In this document: positions 1 through 5,973 of the stretch, one piece after another
Numbering within the stretch: position 1 is the stretch's first letter
Layout of the letters: each line of letters starts with the position of its first letter
DNA from: an uncultured Flavobacteriales bacterium
Lineage (GTDB): Bacteria; Bacteroidota; Bacteroidia; CAIKAF01
Length of the DNA: 8,239 bases
Reading direction: 5' to 3'
NCBI GenBank assembly: GCA_937925455.1
Contig: CALEWF010000090.1
Span: 1-8,239 of the forward strand
Translations under genes and position numbers: made by a program
Notes under the pieces: model-generated
The model's input: the letters and a program-made list of their open reading frames with translations, nothing else
Told to the model about the DNA's origin: nothing
The model's database searches: none

Positions 1-72
1 CCGAAAAAAAGACACCAAAAACCCCCCCGCTAATACCAAACTAATGACAATAAGAATATAAATTACACTCAT
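1..72 (-). CDS. ccoS: CcoS, cbb3-type cytochrome oxidase assembly protein (partial, N-terminus only)
   Basis: The minus strand reads 24 codons from an ATG at 72-70 to the window edge with no stop. The peptide starts MSVIYILIVISLVLAGGF and continues LVSFFR: a short N-terminal membrane helix ending in a basic residue, which is the usual form of CcoS. CcoS is a very small single-pass inner-membrane protein needed to insert cofactors (heme/copper) into the cbb3 oxidase. Its position directly downstream of ccoI on the same strand supports the call strongly, because ccoI-ccoS is a standard pair. About half of the gene and its C-terminal tail lie outside the window. An Fnr-type palindrome and a -7-like box lie 27-70 nt upstream, so it may have its own promoter in addition to read-through from ccoI. 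Confidence 0.85.
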   Translation of the reverse strand, partial: MSVIYILIVISLVLAGGFLVSFFR

Positions 73-98
73 ATAACTTTACTTTTAATAATCAAACA

Positions 99-106
99 CA
101 AAGGTT
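99..106 (-). promoter_or_regulatory. -7-like promoter box for ccoS
   Basis: On the minus strand this reads AACCTTTG, 7 of 8 matches to the Bacteroidota -7 consensus TAnnTTTG. It begins exactly 22 nt after the Fnr-type palindrome at 129-142 and ends 26 nt before the ccoS ATG. No good -33 TTTG is at the normal distance, as expected if an activator bound near -41.5 replaces it. Inferred from sequence only. Confidence 0.5.
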
Positions 107-128
107 GAGAGGTTGCAACATAAAAAAC

Positions 129-142
129 ATGATAATTGTCAT
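129..142 (-). promoter_or_regulatory. Fnr/Crp-type operator upstream of ccoS
   Basis: Minus strand ATGACAATTATCAT, a 14-bp near-palindrome with ATGA/TCAT arms. It matches the two other sites in this window (2652-2665 and 3491-3504). It lies in the 116-bp gap between ccoI and ccoS. The TGA-N6-TCA core fits Crp/Fnr-family half-sites. Its likely ligand is the Fnr-like protein encoded at 2740. Confidence 0.65.
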
Positions 143-188
143 AGTTTTTATTTTTTTTTAAACCAATGATATTTTAAACTAATGATGC

Positions 189-2612
189 TTAAAGCTTCAA
201 CTTTCTTGCAAACCAAGAGGTAAGTAAAACCGTAAACGCAATAACACTCACAGAGCTAATCGGCATAAGAATAGCAGCAATTACAGGCTCTAATACACTT
301 CGTACTGCAAATGATAATCCAATTACATTGTAAGTAAACGATATTATGAAAGAATATCTCACTGTATCCATGCTTTTAACTGCTTGTTGCATCAACGCAT
401 CTAATTTTACCAAACTGTCTGTTCGTAGCATGCCATCACAGGCTGGGAAGAAGGTTCCGTTTTTGCCGGTTACAGCAAATCCCACATTACTTTGCTTTAA
501 GGCACCGGCATCGTTTAATCCATCACCCAACATCATTACATGATGTCCTTTATGTTGCAATTGTTGAATATATTGCAATTTCATCTCAGGGGTTTGCCTA
601 AACTTAAGAGGCGTATCACTTCCAAACAATTCCTCTAAGTTTTTTCTTTCACCATCATTATCACCCGATAAAATATGAATTTGATAACGTTGCTTCAGGC
701 GGCTCACCAATTCTTTTAGTCCTTCTCGATAAACATTTTGTATTCGAAATCTTCCTTTATACAATCCATTAACAGAAATATGTACATCAGAAGCTGTAAA
801 GTCAACGTCTTCTTGCTGTATTTGTCCGGTTGTAAATACATATGATCCAATTTTTACTCCTTTACATTCTAACCCTTTACCTGAATGTTCAATCACCTCC
901 GGATGTGGATAGATTGCTTGCACATTCAAAAACTTTTCAATGCTTTTACTTAATGGATGAGTAGATGATTGCACAGCTGCTTTTATAATCTTCAATTCTT
1001 CATTGCTTAGTGCGTCCCCTTCATATACAACTTTACCGGATTCCGGATGAGTAATTGTTCCGGTTTTATCAAATACAATTACATCAATTTTTGCCATCTC
1101 TTCTATGATGTCAGCATTTTTTAAATAGAGATGATTTCGTCCCATAATTCGTAGCGAATTACCAAACGTAAATGGCACCGTAAGAGCTAAAGCACAAGGA
1201 CAAGTGATAATCAATACAGCAGTAAATGCATTCAATGCTTTTGAAGAATCAACCCATATCCAATAACCAGCCGCACTTAAGGCAATTATTAATACAATTA
1301 AGGTAAAATATTTACTTACTTTGTTTGTTCTAGAAGAAAGACGCAAAGAAGTATCTTTTTTAAATACATCATGATTCCACAAGGAAGTAAGGTAGCTTTG
1401 CGAAACTGTTTTCAGTAATTGTAACCGAATAATTCCTCCAGTTTGTTTGCCTCCGGCAAAGAGTTTTTCTCCCGATTTTTTAAACACAGGCTGTGATTCA
1501 CCAGTAACAAAGCTGTAATCTACGTATGCATGGCCATCCAATAAAATTGCATCAGCAGGTATGAGTTCATTATTTCTTACTAAAATGATATCTCCTTCTT
1601 TTAGGGAGTCTATCGTACATGAAACTTCCTTGTTATTCTCAATTCGTGTAACAGAAAGCGGGAAATAAGACTTATAATCCCGTTCAAAAGAAAGCGCTTT
1701 GTAAGATTGGTTTTGAAACCATTTCCCAATGAGAAGAAAGAACACCAAGCCAGCCAAGGCATCCATAAAACCGGCTCCTGTACCTGAAATTATTTCATAA
1801 CTGCTTCTAATAAACATTACAACAATACCCAACGACAAAGGCACATCAATATTCACAATGCGCTGTTTCAAACCGGTAAATGCCGAAATAAAATATCCAG
1901 AACCACTGTACAATAAAACGGGCAAAGACAATATCAAATTCAGGTATCCGAAAAAAGGGCGAAATCCGGGATCAATCACATCATCCAAATGAAAATACTC
2001 CGGAAAACTAAATAGCATGATGTTACCAAAACAAAATCCTGCTACCGCTATCTTGTAGATAAAGCTTCGGTCTGTCTGAATTTTCTTATTGCTGGTTTGC
2101 TCCAAAGTAATTTCAGGCTCATACCCCACACTGCTAATTAGCTCAACCAGTTTTTTCAAACTAATAAGGCTTGAGTCATATGTAAATGAAGCCGTTTTTT
2201 TCAAAAAATTCACCTCACTGCGTATCACTCCCGGTTCTAACTTGTGTAAGTTTTCGAGCAACCAGATGCATGAAGTACAGTGTATAGCAGGAATATAAAA
2301 ACTAATCTTACATATTTTACCATCCGAAAAATCTATTAGTTTCTCAATAACTTCATGATTATCCAAATAATCAAACCGATGTTTGAAATCTCTGGTTTTT
2401 ATAGTAATACCAGGGTTATTTTCAAAATCATAATAGGTACACATCCCGTTTTGATCCAGCAGTTCAAACACAGTTTTACAGCCTTCACAGCAAAAGGGCT
2501 TATTTTGATAAACAAGAGTCGTTCCTTTATTGCAAGCATCACCGCAATGATAACAGGATAATTGTTTGGCTTGTTCTAAGGTAATTTTGGGTATATCTGA
2601 CACGGTACTCAT
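189..2612 (-). CDS. ccoI: CcoI/FixI, copper-transporting P1B-type ATPase for cbb3 oxidase assembly
   Basis: An 807-residue inner-membrane ATPase that moves copper toward the periplasm for the CuB site of cbb3 oxidase. The order from the N-terminus is: a cysteine cluster (C20, C23, C27, then C41, C42, C45) typical of the metal-binding domain found ahead of HMA domains in CcoI/FixI; an HMA domain with CTSC at 112-115; and membrane helices from about 186 onward. The core motifs are TGES 370-373, CPC 471-473 in a membrane helix, DKTGT with the phosphorylated Asp at 515, HP 552-553, and GDGLND 696-701. Two C-terminal helices span roughly 752-800. All catalytic motifs are intact and the length is normal for the family. 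The ATG at 2612 is the first possible start: an in-frame TAA lies two codons upstream. Its neighbours, ccoS downstream and an Fnr-type regulator divergent, distinguish CcoI from a detoxifying CopA. Expression probably responds to low oxygen through the operator at 2652-2665. Confidence 0.93.
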   Translation of the reverse strand: MSTVSDIPKITLEQAKQLSCYHCGDACNKGTTLVYQNKPFCCEGCKTVFELLDQNGMCTYYDFENNPGITIKTRDFKHRFDYLDNHEVIEKLIDFSDGKICKISFYIPAIHCTSCIWLLENLHKLEPGVIRSEVNFLKKTASFTYDSSLISLKKLVELISSVGYEPEITLEQTSNKKIQTDRSFIYKIAVAGFCFGNIMLFSFPEYFHLDDVIDPGFRPFFGYLNLILSLPVLLYSGSGYFISAFTGLKQRIVNIDVPLSLGIVVMFIRSSYEIISGTGAGFMDALAGLVFFLLIGKWFQNQSYKALSFERDYKSYFPLSVTRIENNKEVSCTIDSLKEGDIILVRNNELIPADAILLDGHAYVDYSFVTGESQPVFKKSGEKLFAGGKQTGGIIRLQLLKTVSQSYLTSLWNHDVFKKDTSLRLSSRTNKVSKYFTLIVLIIALSAAGYWIWVDSSKALNAFTAVLIITCPCALALTVPFTFGNSLRIMGRNHLYLKNADIIEEMAKIDVIVFDKTGTITHPESGKVVYEGDALSNEELKIIKAAVQSSTHPLSKSIEKFLNVQAIYPHPEVIEHSGKGLECKGVKIGSYVFTTGQIQQEDVDFTASDVHISVNGLYKGRFRIQNVYREGLKELVSRLKQRYQIHILSGDNDGERKNLEELFGSDTPLKFRQTPEMKLQYIQQLQHKGHHVMMLGDGLNDAGALKQSNVGFAVTGKNGTFFPACDGMLRTDSLVKLDALMQQAVKSMDTVRYSFIISFTYNVIGLSFAVRSVLEPVIAAILMPISSVSVIAFTVLLTSWFARKLKL

Positions 2613-2621
2613 AGATTATTA

Positions 2622-2629
2622 CAAAGGTG
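2622..2629 (-). promoter_or_regulatory. -7-like promoter box for ccoI
   Basis: Minus strand CACCTTTG, 7 of 8 matches to TAnnTTTG, starting exactly 22 nt after the palindrome at 2652-2665 and ending 9 nt before the ccoI ATG. A transcript starting 4-6 nt downstream of the box would have a leader of only a few nucleotides. Inferred from sequence. Confidence 0.5.
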
Positions 2630-2651
2630 AGGCGATGTTTTTTTGAAAAAC

Positions 2652-2665
2652 ATGACAAATGTCAT
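2652..2665. promoter_or_regulatory. Fnr/Crp-type operator between ccoI and the fnr-like gene
   Basis: ATGACAAATGTCAT: two perfect 6-bp inverted arms (ATGACA/TGTCAT) around a 2-bp centre, the best palindrome of the three sites in the window. It sits between divergent genes, 40 bp from the ccoI start and 74 bp from the regulator start, so one bound dimer could control both. For ccoI it lies at about -41.5 relative to the predicted start site. For the regulator it would lie near -62 to -64 if the box at 2710-2717 is used. Confidence 0.7.
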
Positions 2666-2709
2666 TTTCCCATTCGTCATATTTTTTTTGTAATTTTTAG
2701 AATATTAAA

Positions 2710-2717
2710 TAACTTTA
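2710..2717 (+). promoter_or_regulatory. Candidate -7 box for the fnr-like gene
   Basis: TAACTTTA, 7 of 8 to TAnnTTTG, with a TTTG at 2687-2690 placed 19 bp upstream as a plausible -33 element. It lies 22 nt before the ATG at 2740. The surrounding DNA is very AT-rich, so chance matches are easy and TAATTTTT at 2691-2698 is an alternative. Confidence 0.35.
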
Positions 2718-2739
2718 CATCACATTTGTATCAACCTTC

Positions 2740-3450
2740 ATGAAACGATTTGCTGAAAAAAACTTATGTGAAAATTGTCCTTCCCGCGGACAATCTGTAT
2801 TTCATAATTATCCCAAAGAACAATTAGCTGAAGTTGATAGAGATAAGTCTTGTTTTTTAATGAAGCGGGGAGAAATTGTCTTTAATGAAGGAAATATGCC
2901 TCACGGCATTTATTGCATTAAAAAAGGTAAAATAAAAATATATAAAACCGGTAACGAAGGAAAAGATCAGATCATACGCTTTGCCAAAGAAGGAGATGTA
3001 ATAGGTTATCGTGCTTTATTAAGTGGCGAAAAGTATTCATCATCGGCTAGTTGCTTGGAAGAAACCGAAGTTTGTTTTATCCCCAAAACAGCTCTTTTAT
3101 CAATGTTTTCAGGGCATTCCTGCCTGGCAATGAACTTAATGAAAGTAGCCTGTCATGAATTAGGCGAAGCCTCGAAAATTATTACCAATCTGGCTCAAAA
3201 ATCAACCAGGGAACGATTGGCTGAAATTATCCTTGTTTTAAAAGAAAATTTTGGTTTGGATAAAGATGGTGCCATTGATGTAAACCTTACCCGTGAAGAA
3301 TTAGCTAATATGGTTGGTACAGCTACCGAGTCTGTTATACGCCTTATAAGTGATTTTAAAGACGAAGGATTAATTGAACTTCAAGGCAAGAAAATCATCC
3401 CCAAAAATATCTCTGCTTTAATAAAAACAGGAAAAATCGTTGAAGCATAA
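2740..3450 (+). CDS. Fnr-like Crp-family transcriptional regulator
   Basis: A 236-residue cytoplasmic DNA-binding regulator. An N-terminal segment with C10xxC13 and C38 leads into a cyclic-nucleotide-binding-type beta barrel (about 40-125; 'GIYCIKKGKIKIYK' at 56-69), a dimerisation helix (about 128-152) and a C-terminal winged helix-turn-helix (about 183-220). The recognition helix TESVIR (196-201) keeps the Glu and Arg that in E. coli FNR (E209, R213) and CRP (E181, R185) read the TGA half-site, which fits the ATGA/TCAT operators around it. Cysteines at 10, 13, 38 and 59 could hold an oxygen-sensing Fe-S cluster, but their spacing differs from E. coli FNR, so cluster binding is a suggestion only. 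The gene is divergent from ccoI, a common arrangement for the regulator of cbb3 oxidase in Bacteroidota. It may autoregulate through the operator at 2652-2665. No obvious terminator follows. Confidence 0.88.
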   Translation: MKRFAEKNLCENCPSRGQSVFHNYPKEQLAEVDRDKSCFLMKRGEIVFNEGNMPHGIYCIKKGKIKIYKTGNEGKDQIIRFAKEGDVIGYRALLSGEKYSSSASCLEETEVCFIPKTALLSMFSGHSCLAMNLMKVACHELGEASKIITNLAQKSTRERLAEIILVLKENFGLDKDGAIDVNLTREELANMVGTATESVIRLISDFKDEGLIELQGKKIIPKNISALIKTGKIVEA

Positions 3451-3490
3451 GTACACCACCCATCTACCTTCCCAAAAATCATATTTTTAC

Positions 3491-3504
3491 ATGACAAACA
3501 TCAT
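3491..3504 (+). promoter_or_regulatory. Fnr/Crp-type operator upstream of the second regulator
   Basis: ATGACAAACATCAT. The ATGA/TCAT outer arms are symmetrical and the left half is identical to the site at 2652-2659 (ATGACAAA). It lies in the 100-bp gap between the two regulator genes, 22 nt before a perfect -7 box. Confidence 0.6.
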
Positions 3505-3526
3505 TTTTTTTGCATGATGTTGAATT

Positions 3527-3534
3527 TAGTTTTG
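3527..3534 (+). promoter_or_regulatory. -7 box for the second Crp/Fnr regulator
   Basis: TAGTTTTG, a full match to TAnnTTTG, starting exactly 22 nt after the operator at 3491-3504. The predicted start site near 3539-3541 gives a leader of about 10 nt before the TTG start at 3551. A TATAAT-like string at 3538-3543 is an alternative reading of the same region. Confidence 0.5.
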
Positions 3535-3550
3535 TTCTATAATTTGGGTT

Positions 3551-4225
3551 TTGGACTTTAATTATAATACATTTTGCAAAAAACCATGTAATGGAATTGG
3601 TCAGCTTTTGGAGTTGACACCGGCTGCACTATTAGAAGAAATTAGCCGCAGTGTTCAATTTCAACAGTTAGATTTCAACCAGGTGTTATTTCATGAAGGG
3701 CAGGAAGCTGATGGCATTTATACCATTTGCTATGGATCATTTAAATTGGTTAAAAATGCCGGTAAATTGAAAGAACAAATTGTATTGCTTTCAGCTCCAA
3801 GAGAAATGATGGGAATTCCATCCATTTTCAATGAAGAAAAATTTCAATATACTGCTATTGCCATGGAAGCTTCACAGGTATGTTATATGCCTAGAAAATT
3901 TGTTATGAAATTAATTGAAGCTAATCCACAGGTTCTCATCACCCTGATGCGAACTGTAAACAAAATCATCGAAGAAATAGAAAACCATACCACACTTGTA
4001 ATGGCTGATGATTCGGAAACCATTGTATTAAAAACCATGCAGGAGTTAAAAAGCAAGTTTGGTACTGATGATGAAGGCTTTGTACGCATACATCTACCTG
4101 TAAAAGATTTGGCTAACTACTTATGTATGAGTAAAACCAATCTATACAGGGTACTAAACAATTTGCGTGAACGTGCTATTCTACAATATGGTGTAGATCG
4201 TTACCGCTTATACAATCATCATTAA
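3551..4225 (+). CDS. Second Crp/Fnr-family regulator, TTG start
   Basis: A 224-residue Crp-like protein: N-terminal C9 and C13 (FCKKPC), an effector-binding beta barrel (about 35-120, with 'DGIYTICYGSFKLVK'), a long dimer helix (about 125-150) and a C-terminal helix-turn-helix (about 181-212). In the recognition helix (SKTNLYR, 194-200) the Arg is kept but the Glu that reads the C:G pair in FNR/CRP is replaced by Thr, so its target site may differ from that of the upstream paralogue. The TTG start is chosen because the only in-frame codons between it and an upstream TAG at 3527-3529 are non-standard starts, and the first in-frame ATG would remove more than 80 residues of the barrel. The effector is unknown; nothing in the sequence shows whether it binds a nucleotide, heme or a metal cluster. 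The operator and -7 box upstream suggest it is switched on by an Fnr-type activator, making a two-step circuit. Confidence 0.82.
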   Translation: MDFNYNTFCKKPCNGIGQLLELTPAALLEEISRSVQFQQLDFNQVLFHEGQEADGIYTICYGSFKLVKNAGKLKEQIVLLSAPREMMGIPSIFNEEKFQYTAIAMEASQVCYMPRKFVMKLIEANPQVLITLMRTVNKIIEEIENHTTLVMADDSETIVLKTMQELKSKFGTDDEGFVRIHLPVKDLANYLCMSKTNLYRVLNNLRERAILQYGVDRYRLYNHH

Positions 4226-4247
4226 TCATTCACTTGCAGAGATTTAT

Positions 4248-4255
4248 TAGCTTTG
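4248..4255 (+). promoter_or_regulatory. -7 box for the SDR-trmB-ATL-mrp cluster
   Basis: TAGCTTTG, a full match to TAnnTTTG, ending only 4 nt before the ATG at 4260. If used, transcription would begin at or next to the start codon, giving a leaderless or near-leaderless mRNA. No clear -33 TTTG is seen at the usual spacing and no Fnr-type palindrome lies 22 nt upstream. Confidence 0.45.
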
Positions 4256-4259
4256 CAGC

Positions 4260-4961
4260 ATGATTGCCGTAATTACTGGTGCCACCAAAGGAATTGGTAA
4301 AGCCATTGCTGAACGCTTTGCAGCTGCTGGTTTTGACTTAATAATAACTGCCCGCACTCATAGTGATTTAATCTTGTTAAAAAAAAAGCTGGAAAATGAT
4401 TATTTGATAGATGTAAACATTCGGCGAGCAGATTTTTCGCGTAAATCAGATGTATTGTTATTTGCAGAATATGTAAAAAAACATACATCGTCTATTGATG
4501 TTTTGGTAAATAATGTGGGTCAATATTACACAGGCAAGCTTCTAGAAACATCAGCCGATCAACTGGCTGAAGCCTTGCAAATTAATTTGTTGGCTGCACA
4601 TTATTTAACCAGCGTACTTGCACCCGGAATGAAAGCACGAAAAAAGGGCCATATCTTCAATATTGCCAGCATTTTGGCCAAACAATACCGGGAAGATGCA
4701 GCCAGTTACACCATTACCAAACATGCCTTACTGGCTTGGAATAAATTGTTGTTTGAAGAAATGCGTCAACATCAGGTTAAAGTAACGGCGGTAATTCCGG
4801 GAGCTACCTACTCTGATTCATGGAAGGGGATGAATATTGACTTTTCAAAACTTATCCAACCAGAAGATATCGCAGAATCCATCTATCAATGTTTTAATTT
4901 ATCAAGTCATGCAGTAATGGTAGAGCTAATGATTGAAACCTTGAATAAAAACTTTGAATAA
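4260..4961 (+). CDS. Short-chain dehydrogenase/reductase (SDR), substrate unknown
   Basis: A 233-residue cytosolic NAD(P)H-dependent oxidoreductase with a complete classical SDR fold. The cofactor motif TGATKGIG is at 6-13, NNVG (for NNAG) at 84-87, and the catalytic tetrad is N109, S137, Y150 and K154 (YTITK). R32, after the second beta strand, is typical of NADPH-preferring members, an inference from family knowledge. The length is slightly short for the family but no motif is missing. The start is fixed by the cofactor loop, which begins only five residues in. The trmB ATG follows 2 nt after the stop, so the two are co-transcribed, although no functional link between an SDR and tRNA methylation is evident. 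Substrate cannot be told from sequence. Confidence 0.88.
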   Translation: MIAVITGATKGIGKAIAERFAAAGFDLIITARTHSDLILLKKKLENDYLIDVNIRRADFSRKSDVLLFAEYVKKHTSSIDVLVNNVGQYYTGKLLETSADQLAEALQINLLAAHYLTSVLAPGMKARKKGHIFNIASILAKQYREDAASYTITKHALLAWNKLLFEEMRQHQVKVTAVIPGATYSDSWKGMNIDFSKLIQPEDIAESIYQCFNLSSHAVMVELMIETLNKNFE

Positions 4962-4963
4962 AC

Positions 4964-5632
4964 ATGGGTAAAAATAAACTGAAGCGATTTACAGAAAACA
5001 CTACATTTCCCCATGTATTTCAACCACCGTTTGATGAATTAGTAAATCAAGGATTTGAATATCGTGGACGGTGGCATGAATTCTTCAAAAATCAACACAC
5101 CATTACCTTAGAACTTGGGTGCGGCAAAGGAGAATACACTGTTGGATTGGCAAAAATGCATCCTGAAAGAAACTACATTGGCCTAGATATTAAAGGTGCC
5201 CGATTTTGGAAAGGAGCTAAGCATGCTCAGGAAGAAGCATTGAAAAATGTAGCATTTGTCCGTACTCGGATTGATCAAATAAATTACTTTTTTGATACAA
5301 CAGATAGAGTCAATGAAATTTGGATAACTTTCCCAGATCCACAACCCCGAGAATCAAAAGAAAAGAAAAGGCTCACTTCTCCCCCGTTTTTAGAACGTTA
5401 CAGAAAATTTGCAAATCCTGAAACTATCGTACATCTGAAAACAGATAGCGTAGAATTATTCAATTATACGCTTGATGTTATTCAATCACAATCTTTACCA
5501 ATACATATGATGAGTCGTGATCTGTATCATGATTTTCCGAATGATCCAATATTGGGAATAAGAACTTTTTATGAAACAATGTGGTTAAAACAAGGAAAAA
5601 AAATTCATTACATACAATTTAGTTTAAAATGA
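4964..5632 (+). CDS. trmB: tRNA (guanine-N7-)-methyltransferase
   Basis: A 222-residue SAM-dependent methyltransferase that forms m7G46 in the variable loop of tRNAs. The SAM-binding motif I ELGCGKGEY is at 50-58, the acidic residue of motif II is in GLDIKGAR (73-80), the TrmB signature FPDP is at 123-126, followed by KRLTSPPFL (135-143), HLKTD (157-161) and the C-terminal RTFYETMW (200-207), which matches the conserved T-x-Y-E region of the family. In the signature, 'FPDPQPRESKEKKR' replaces the more common FPDPWPKxxHxKRR; I read this as a lineage variant rather than a defect. The stop overlaps the next gene's ATG in an ATGA arrangement, indicating translational coupling. Confidence 0.95.
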   Translation: MGKNKLKRFTENTTFPHVFQPPFDELVNQGFEYRGRWHEFFKNQHTITLELGCGKGEYTVGLAKMHPERNYIGLDIKGARFWKGAKHAQEEALKNVAFVRTRIDQINYFFDTTDRVNEIWITFPDPQPRESKEKKRLTSPPFLERYRKFANPETIVHLKTDSVELFNYTLDVIQSQSLPIHMMSRDLYHDFPNDPILGIRTFYETMWLKQGKKIHYIQFSLK

Positions 5633-5961
5633 ATCGCGATTTTTTTTCACAGGTTTACGAAGTTGTAAAGTTGATTCCCGAAGGACGAGTTACCACATAT
5701 GGAGCTATTGCCCGCTATTTGGGAACTGCTCGTTCTTCAAGAATGGTGGGGTGGGCCATGAATCAATCGCATAAATTAGGATTACAAATACCAGCTCATC
5801 GTGTGGTAAATAGAATCGGGCTGCTTACCGGGAAGAATCATTTTACAACCCCCACTGCCATGCAAGAAGCATTAGAAAAAGAAGGAGTAACCATTATAAA
5901 TGATATGATTGTTAATTTCAATCAACATTTTTGGGACCCTGCTGTTGAACTAAAGTTATAA
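5629..5961 (+). CDS. Alkyltransferase-like protein (ATL), Ala at the reactive Cys position
   Basis: A 110-residue protein matching the DNA-binding domain of O6-alkylguanine-DNA alkyltransferases. TTYGAIA (22-28) carries the conserved Tyr, R38 in SSRMVGWAM sits where the arginine finger inserts in DNA, and the active-site motif PCHRVV is here PAHRVV (55-60), with Ala56 in place of the alkyl-accepting Cys. Proteins with this change (Trp in E. coli YbaZ and S. pombe Atl1, Ala in others) cannot remove the alkyl group; they bind and flip O6-alkylguanine and hand it to nucleotide excision repair. The protein also lacks the N-terminal domain of full Ogt/Ada enzymes, as ATLs do. The ATG overlaps the trmB stop by 4 nt. 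It therefore should not be annotated as an active methyltransferase. Confidence 0.9.
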   Translation: MNRDFFSQVYEVVKLIPEGRVTTYGAIARYLGTARSSRMVGWAMNQSHKLGLQIPAHRVVNRIGLLTGKNHFTTPTAMQEALEKEGVTIINDMIVNFNQHFWDPAVELKL

Positions 5962-5973
5962 AAGAATTATGCC

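Noticed and set aside
346..543. Small plus-strand frames antisense to ccoI (also 2089-2298 and 2355-2561)
   Set aside because: They are antisense to well-conserved ATPase segments and have no family-like sequence.
189..2612. Calling the ATPase a general CopA copper-resistance pump
   Set aside because: The N-terminal cysteine cluster, the adjacent ccoS start and the divergent Fnr-type regulator all point to CcoI/FixI.
3883..4089. Minus-strand frames inside the second regulator, the SDR gene (4273-4488) and mrp (6247-6438)
   Set aside because: They lie fully inside genes with intact motifs on the plus strand and show no recognisable protein.
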